Positions 59,034-64,000 of a DNA stretch of 64,000 bases are shown piece after piece; position 1 is the stretch's first letter, and the number at the start of each line of letters is the position of its first letter. A program made the position numbers and the translations under genes. The stretch is from Citrus sinensis (taxonomy: Eukaryota > Streptophyta > Magnoliopsida > Sapindales > Rutaceae). Location: the NCBI RefSeq assembly GCF_022201045.2, contig NC_068561.1, positions 24,062,501 to 24,126,500 of the forward strand, given 5' to 3'. The notes under the pieces were generated by a model. That model was given only the letters and a program-made list of their open reading frames with translations. It ran no database searches and was not told where the DNA came from.

Positions 59034-61815
59034 TCAGCTTAGAGTTTGATAGCCCATGGGCCCTTGCAAACCATCTTGTTTTGTGTCATTTCTTCCCATG
59101 AGAGATGGCATCCATGGGAAGAGCTTTCCAAGCTCTTTGCTTATTGTATTCGGCCGCTGCTGTCTATCATTGATTCCAAACTTTGCTCTTTCTATAGCTT
59201 CCATTATATTTTCCCTTGTCACAGTTTCACTGCCTGCAACATTCAAAAGATATTATGTTACATTTAGTAGGTCACAGTTTTAATCTTCATTAGGAATTTC
59301 AGTAAAAAGATTGTTGTGTTTTACAAAACAATTGTAATAGAAAAGAATGGAAAGACAACTCTATGGAAACTACATGAAGAAAATTGTCACAAAAGGATGG
59401 TCATATTTGTTCCGGAAGATTAAAGACTACCATGTGCAGGAGATATTAAATGCAATTTGTAGGTAGAAATAGAGCAGGTAGCAATTTGAACATACTATAT
59501 ACTTCAAACTCACCTCCACGAGCAGCAAGCAAAGCAGCTTCATTAACAATATTTGCTAGATCAGCACCCACAAAGCCAGGGGTCAGAGAAGCAACTAGAT
59601 CGCAGATAAGCTGTGTATCTTCTTCTAGAGGAATTCCTCTCAAATGTACAGCCAAGATCTTTCTTCTTCCTTCCTCATCAGGTTCTCCTACAAGCACTTT
59701 TCTAGAGAAGCGACCAGGGCGACATAGGGCTGGATCCAATGCTTCTGGCCTGTTAGTTGCTGCAATAACAACCACTTTTGCATCTGACTCAAATCCATCC
59801 ATTTCTGTCAGCAACTGAAAGGCAGAAAATAATTTTTTTTAGATTAAAGGACATTGCTATTGAGACCATGAGGAAACATAAAATTCAGAATCATGCATAA
59901 GTAGATCAAATTTCTACGGAATTAGGTATGACAAAATATTTAATCTAAAACCAGATAACCTCTAGATTAAAAGGTTTCCTAAGAAAGAAGCAAGGCTTAA
60001 GAAGTAAATGGTGGAGTTAGATTTAACTGAGTAAGTTTTGCAATGACTCAACATTATCTAATAATTGATTACTATTTTCTGGATTACGAAGCATACTTGT
60101 AATGTGAAAAGTGACTTGTCAAAATTCAATCAAAATCAGTTAAATTAATGCAATATGTAAGAAATCGAATTAGATAACCTGATTTAGTGTTTGATCACGT
60201 TCATCATTGAAACTTCTACCACGCTTTCCTCCAACTGCGTCAAGTTCATCAATGAATATTATTGCTGGTGCACATTTTCGTGCTGCACTAAAGAGGTCTC
60301 TAATGCGAGCTGCCCCTCTTCCAACAAATAACTCCACAAATTCACTGGCAGAAACAGTAAAAAACGGCACTCCTGCTTCACCGGCCACTGCACGGGCAAG
60401 CAATGTTTTCCCAGTTCCAGGGGGACCCACAAGCAATACACCTCGAGGTAATTTTGCTCCTAATTTTTTGTAGTTTATAGCTCCTTGAAGACATGAAACT
60501 ATCTATAAACAAGAGTATGTCAATACACAGAAATGGAAGAAAATTACTTGGTTAATCATGATAGAGTAAGTGAACATGGGCTAAAACCTAAATGAGATCC
60601 TAAGATACTTTCAAGCAATATAAACAAAGGACACAAACTTATATTATTTGATGCAGTTTTGAAGGATTAGATGCATACCTCCATGAGCTCAACCTTAGCA
60701 GCATCAACACCCTCCACATCATCAAAGCCAACCATCTGTTTGTTAGGCCGGCGCTTTTTGGCTGGGCTATTAGCAGCAGAAAGCTGACGATAAAGAAGCC
60801 ACATTAAAGGAGACAAGGGAATCCACAAAGATATCACGGTTATTAAAATATTTCTCATCGATGCCAATGGAGATTGAGGAGCTGAGCTATATGTTATTCC
60901 CTTTTCCCTCATCAAACTAAGAAGAAATTTCTCATCATGATCTATTTTCCTGGTGGAAAATTGCCACTCTGGAATAGAAGACTGACTCCTTGAGAATTTC
61001 TTCCATACATTCACTGCCTGACCTGTTCTTGCACCACTGTTTTTGGCAACTGTATTGGCTACATCCTGAACTGGTTGATTTACTTCTACATTCTCAACTG
61101 GCTCACTTACTACAGGTGATTTTTCTTCTGCAATCTGAGTATCAGGGCCCTGCAAATTCGTGTTATAATATATACGACGAGACCCTTCCTCAAGTAAAAC
61201 TTTTGTAACAGAGCCACTCTGAAGGCTTGTTATCAAGTCCGAGTATGGAACAACCTTTGTCGATGGTGATGCTGTCAATTTCAGGAATAAATAGCACATC
61301 CCCAATACAAAGGATATCAAAGTGGACAAAGTCACCCTCCTTATATTCTTCCTCAAGAACATCACAACATCATTCAACACTGACCTCAACGAAACCCTCT
61401 TCAATCTCAGTGCTAATAACCGCAACCGTGGACGCAATCTTAATGAAGACCGCCTTCTCAACTTCCCATTACCTCTTTTCCCCAAATGGGTTTCTTTATC
61501 CCCACTGTTTCCACTCATTACCGGCCTAATTTCACTACTACAAGACGCCCCATTTCGAGACTTACAACAAACACTAAAGCTCAACAAGGGAGCTCCAACT
61601 ATTCCACCATTGAGAAACCTCCTAAACCTATTGTTACAACCTAACAAGCATTGTGAACTTTTGCAACAATTATAAAATCCCACTGAAGGAAAGCAAAATG
61701 AAGTATGACTACTGTAAGAATATCTCCGCAAAGACTTGATTTTTCCACTATAAACACCTAAGTTATGCTGAGTTGCCAAGAACCCACTATTGCAAACAAC
61801 AGAAAAAGAACTCAT
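59034..61815 (-). CDS. FTSHI3: Inactive FtsH-like AAA protein, plastid (FTSHI3 type)
   Basis: Four exons, 61815-60679, 60502-60179, 59814-59514 and 59233-59034, encode 653 residues. A Ser/Cys/Arg-rich N-terminus suits a chloroplast transit peptide. Two membrane segments lie at about 164-183 ([16 protein letters not shown]) and 329-349 ([20 protein letters not shown]). The AAA ATPase domain has Walker A GPPGTGKT, Walker [10 protein letters not shown] and the second region of homology [20 protein letters not shown], all intact. The protein then stops at [13 protein letters not shown] without the M41 protease domain, so the HEXXH zinc site is missing. That absence and the C-terminus match Arabidopsis FTSHI3 (At3g02450), one of the pseudo-proteases linked to the plastid 2-MD AAA motor or chloroplast biogenesis. 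It is divergent from the Rab-GAP gene. Confidence 0.93.
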
Positions 61816-62105
61816 CTTTCTTATTTAACAATAGCTATGAACTGTGTGCGTATATACATCAACAACATTCAAGAACAGCCATTAGTGATTAGTGATTGAA
61901 ATGTCGAAGGCCGTGAAGGAGCTCTGAAAATGATTTTTTTTTTTTTTTTGGTTGAAAGGACAACGATGGTATTACCTGCTTTGCTGTCAGCTGATGATTA
62001 TGAACATGGAAACTATAAGAAGTTGAGTTGAGTTTCAGTTTAGTCGCGGGTGAAGGGAAGAAACAAGATAAGTTTGACACAATCGATACGCAGCGTAGAG
62101 GTTTC

Positions 62106-62111
62106 CACGTG
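62106..62111. promoter_or_regulatory. G-box (CCACGTGG) upstream of FTSHI3
   Basis: Palindromic CCACGTGG context about 290 bp upstream of the FTSHI3 ATG. G-boxes bind bZIP and bHLH factors, including light regulators of plastid genes. Confidence 0.6.
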
Positions 62112-62179
62112 GCAAGTTATCACTGGGTAGTAGGTTGGGTGCACCGTAGCACAAGAGCAAATAATTGAGAGTTTCATTT

Positions 62180-62185
62180 CACGTG
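62180..62185. promoter_or_regulatory. Second G-box (CACGTG) in the divergent promoter
   Basis: CACGTG, 74 bp from the first G-box, in the 1.1-kb region between FTSHI3 (-) and the Rab-GAP gene (+). It could serve either gene. Confidence 0.55.
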
Positions 62186-62310
62186 CATTATCAATGACCG
62201 TTGATTTTATATTTAAGAATTGCAAATATTACTAAACTTGTAATTACGCTTGAATTATTTCTATTCCTTAAGCTTTGCAACATGAAATGATCAAAGTACA
62301 ATTTGACTCA

Positions 62311-62337
62311 AATATATATATATATATATATATATAT
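62311..62337. repeat. (AT)n microsatellite
   Basis: About 13 AT units in the divergent intergenic region. A related TATATA stretch occurs near 62683-62711. Confidence 0.9.
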
Positions 62338-63741
62338 TTTACCTACTCAAGTATTTATTTTAATCGCTTGTTGCTTAACTTCAAAACAACCAAAATATTC
62401 GCCACAATACAAGTAATTTTGCTATCAAAGTTATCATGTAATTATGATTATCAAATTCATAATTTTAGTTCAATTTTTAAAAAATATTTAGAAAATATAT
62501 TACTCAATTCCGTGTTAGTTTTAGAGAGGGTTTTGTTTGGGGTTAAGAAATGCTCTGACAGCTCTGTAATCCGTTACTAATTTCTTTTAGCTGCTACCTA
62601 AAAAATATATTTACCCCAAAAAAACAAATAATAAAAAACGGCATGTGTGTGTGTATTAAAGTCGCACAAATTATGACTTTAGTCCATATATATAAATAAA
62701 TATATATATAAAGTTCTTTTTTTTAAAAAAAATATTTTCGAGAAAATGTTTTGTCAATTTCAACAACCGGTCAGTGCAGATGAATTGATCTGATCATGCA
62801 CTTTTCGTATATGAATGTGCTTAGCTCTCCTATTGGTTTGGAGTTATTCAAATATTACCATTCTTAGATTCATTTTTGCTTAAAATAATAAAAACTAATA
62901 AGAAAATATAGATATTTTGATCAATAGAAGAGAGACCCATCGTTCATTTGCTCATAACTCCAAAATCCCAGGTTCGTTTTCTTGTTTATCTGGCGAATTT
63001 TTTTTTTTTTTTTTTTTTGCACATGGATTATTGATTTAATCTGATTTTATTCATTTTCCAATTCACAATAATCTCAATTGAATTAAGGAACGACCCATTT
63101 GTTATTGATGCAACAAAATTGGTGGTTTTTTTTTTTTCTTTCTTCTTTTTTCCTTTTTCTCACTTGCACTTTTCAGTTTCATGGTGTTCCTCTTGCTTTA
63201 CTTTCTTCAATATTTGATGTTTTAGGTTTTTCCTTATATGTTAGATTTTTTTTAAGCTAAATTTGTCATTTGTAAAGAGCGTTTTGTTTGTGCTCCAATG
63301 CTGAGGTTGCCTCGGAAGAAGTTGCTCAAGGGATGAAAATTTTTGGTTGTGTTGTCATGTCATAGCATAATTTCAGCACCTTTCATTTCGGATATTGGCA
63401 TCTGGTGTTGTTTTCTGTTTCCTGCATTTGCTCCAAACGATTATTTTGTTGTAATTCTATAGTGTCACTGCATTTTAATTTCCGTTGGCTGATGAAATGA
63501 GTTGTTACTGATCTGCTTGTTTGATTGTCTGCATTGGATGTGTTCACCATTCCAACTAAGTCGTATGCTTAAGAGTGTTTGCGAATGTTTTGATTGTGGT
63601 CGTTGCGTAATTTCACAGACAATATCATGATTTCATTTCTTTCCTTTCAGATATTGATTGTGTATGTGATCAAACTTTGGTTAGTGGGTCAATATGTTAA
63701 GTAAACAGAAGTTACATTGTTTGCCTTTTGGGATGCTATAG
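62338..63741 (+). promoter_or_regulatory. Promoter, 5' UTR and leader intron of the Rab-GAP gene
   Basis: A likely leader exon ends ...AAATCCCAG with a GT donor at 62972, and the leader intron ends CTATAG at 63741. The T-rich, AT-rich composition between these points fits a plant leader intron. Confidence 0.5.
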
Positions 63742-63748
63742 CTTGTTG

Positions 63749-63900
63749 ATGAGTGGAATGGAAAAGAGAAGAATAGATGACTGCGAACCTGGGCCGGTTC
63801 CTTCACCAAGACCAGTGGACAGATTTGGTTTTGTAAAGCAGGAACATGGTAGTCCTCATGAAGGTGTAATCAAGAGCAGGTCAGCCATTCAATTTGAAAG
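63749..63900 (+). CDS. TBC/Rab-GAP domain protein, first coding exon only
   Basis: The first coding exon begins at ATG 63749 (MSGMEKRRIDDCEPGPVPSP) and ends at a GT donor after 63900, giving 50 residues plus two bases. The rest lies beyond the window. The sequence PGPVPSPRPVDRFGFVKQEH followed by IKSRSAIQFER is the conserved head of plant Ypt/Rab GTPase-activating proteins with a gyp1-like TBC domain (Arabidopsis At3g02460 and PAM1/At5g15930). These proteins speed GTP hydrolysis by Rab GTPases in vesicle traffic. The TBC catalytic domain is not visible here, so the call rests on the head and on gene order: At3g02460 follows FTSHI3 in Arabidopsis as I recall. Met at residue 4 is an alternative start. 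The open frame past 63900 is intron. Confidence 0.78.
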
Positions 63901-64000
63901 GTATACTTCCTCCTTAGTAATAAGTTCAGAATTTGTTCTTGGTTGGGATGATCTTGAATTGACTGCAATCTTTGTTTCTTCACTGCTGATAATATAATAT

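Noticed and set aside
59450-59818. 122-codon plus-strand frame
   Set aside because: Exact antisense of FTSHI3 exon 3; the minus strand carries the AAA second region of homology and splice sites.
1-64000. LTR retroelements, tRNA or rRNA genes
   Set aside because: No paired long direct repeats with TG...CA ends, no reverse-transcriptase signatures, and no tRNA cloverleaf or rRNA core sequences were noticed by eye; a dedicated search could still find small ones.

Overview
The window is eukaryotic nuclear DNA from a flowering plant, almost certainly a rosid eudicot. Genes are split by short AT-rich introns with GT-AG borders, intergenic DNA is very AT-rich, and many small DNA transposons are present. 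The protein sequences recall Citrus to me, but that is an impression from memory. There are 14 protein genes; the first and last are cut by the window edges. Exon borders were placed by hand from splice signals and reading phase, and each complete gene closes in frame from ATG to stop.

Layout. 1-1.4 kb: 3' end of a coiled-coil, tail-anchored protein (+). 1.9-9.3 kb: two tandem TRICHOME BIREFRINGENCE-LIKE (TBL) wall-polysaccharide O-acetyltransferase genes (-), with a broken retrocopy of mitochondrial ribosomal protein L23 between them. 13.2 kb: a 65-residue basic protein (+). 15.8-19.1 kb: a BRCT-RING-zinc finger protein (-). 21.1-23.7 kb: an FLX-like (FLL2-type) coiled-coil protein with about 19 copies of a Tyr-containing octapeptide (-). 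27.1-29.7 kb: type 2 tryptophan synthase beta (-). 32.2-33.9 kb: a DUF1262 protein (-). 34.5-36.9 kb: archaeal-type cofactor-independent phosphoglycerate mutase (-). 39.4-42.5 kb: a mitochondrial COQ11-like Rossmann protein (+). 43.5 and 47.4 kb: a tandem pair of KIN1/KIN2-like stress genes (-). 50.9-53.3 kb: proline dehydrogenase (+). 59.0-61.8 kb: FTSHI3-type inactive plastid FtsH (-). 63.7 kb to the end: first coding exon of a TBC/Rab-GAP gene (+).

Between the genes lie a rearranged non-autonomous Helitron (24.8-26.7 kb), hAT-, Harbinger- and Mutator-like MITEs (several with visible target-site duplications), a possible Pack-MULE at 38.2-39.1 kb and a small MULE transposase relic. I saw no LTR retroelement, tRNA, rRNA or CRISPR array.

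The genes are independent housekeeping or stress loci, not a pathway cluster. From memory, several are neighbours in Arabidopsis (TBL19/21, a Rossmann protein, a Rab-GAP and KIN1/2 on chromosome 5; TBL20, FTSHI3 and a Rab-GAP on chromosome 3; FLL2 and a BRCT-RING gene on chromosome 1), so this looks like an ancestral conserved block. I found no clearly new biological system. The best leads are the FLL2 octapeptide array, the Helitron with stacked 5' ends, the possible Pack-MULE, and the GC-AG intron in the TrpB2 gene.
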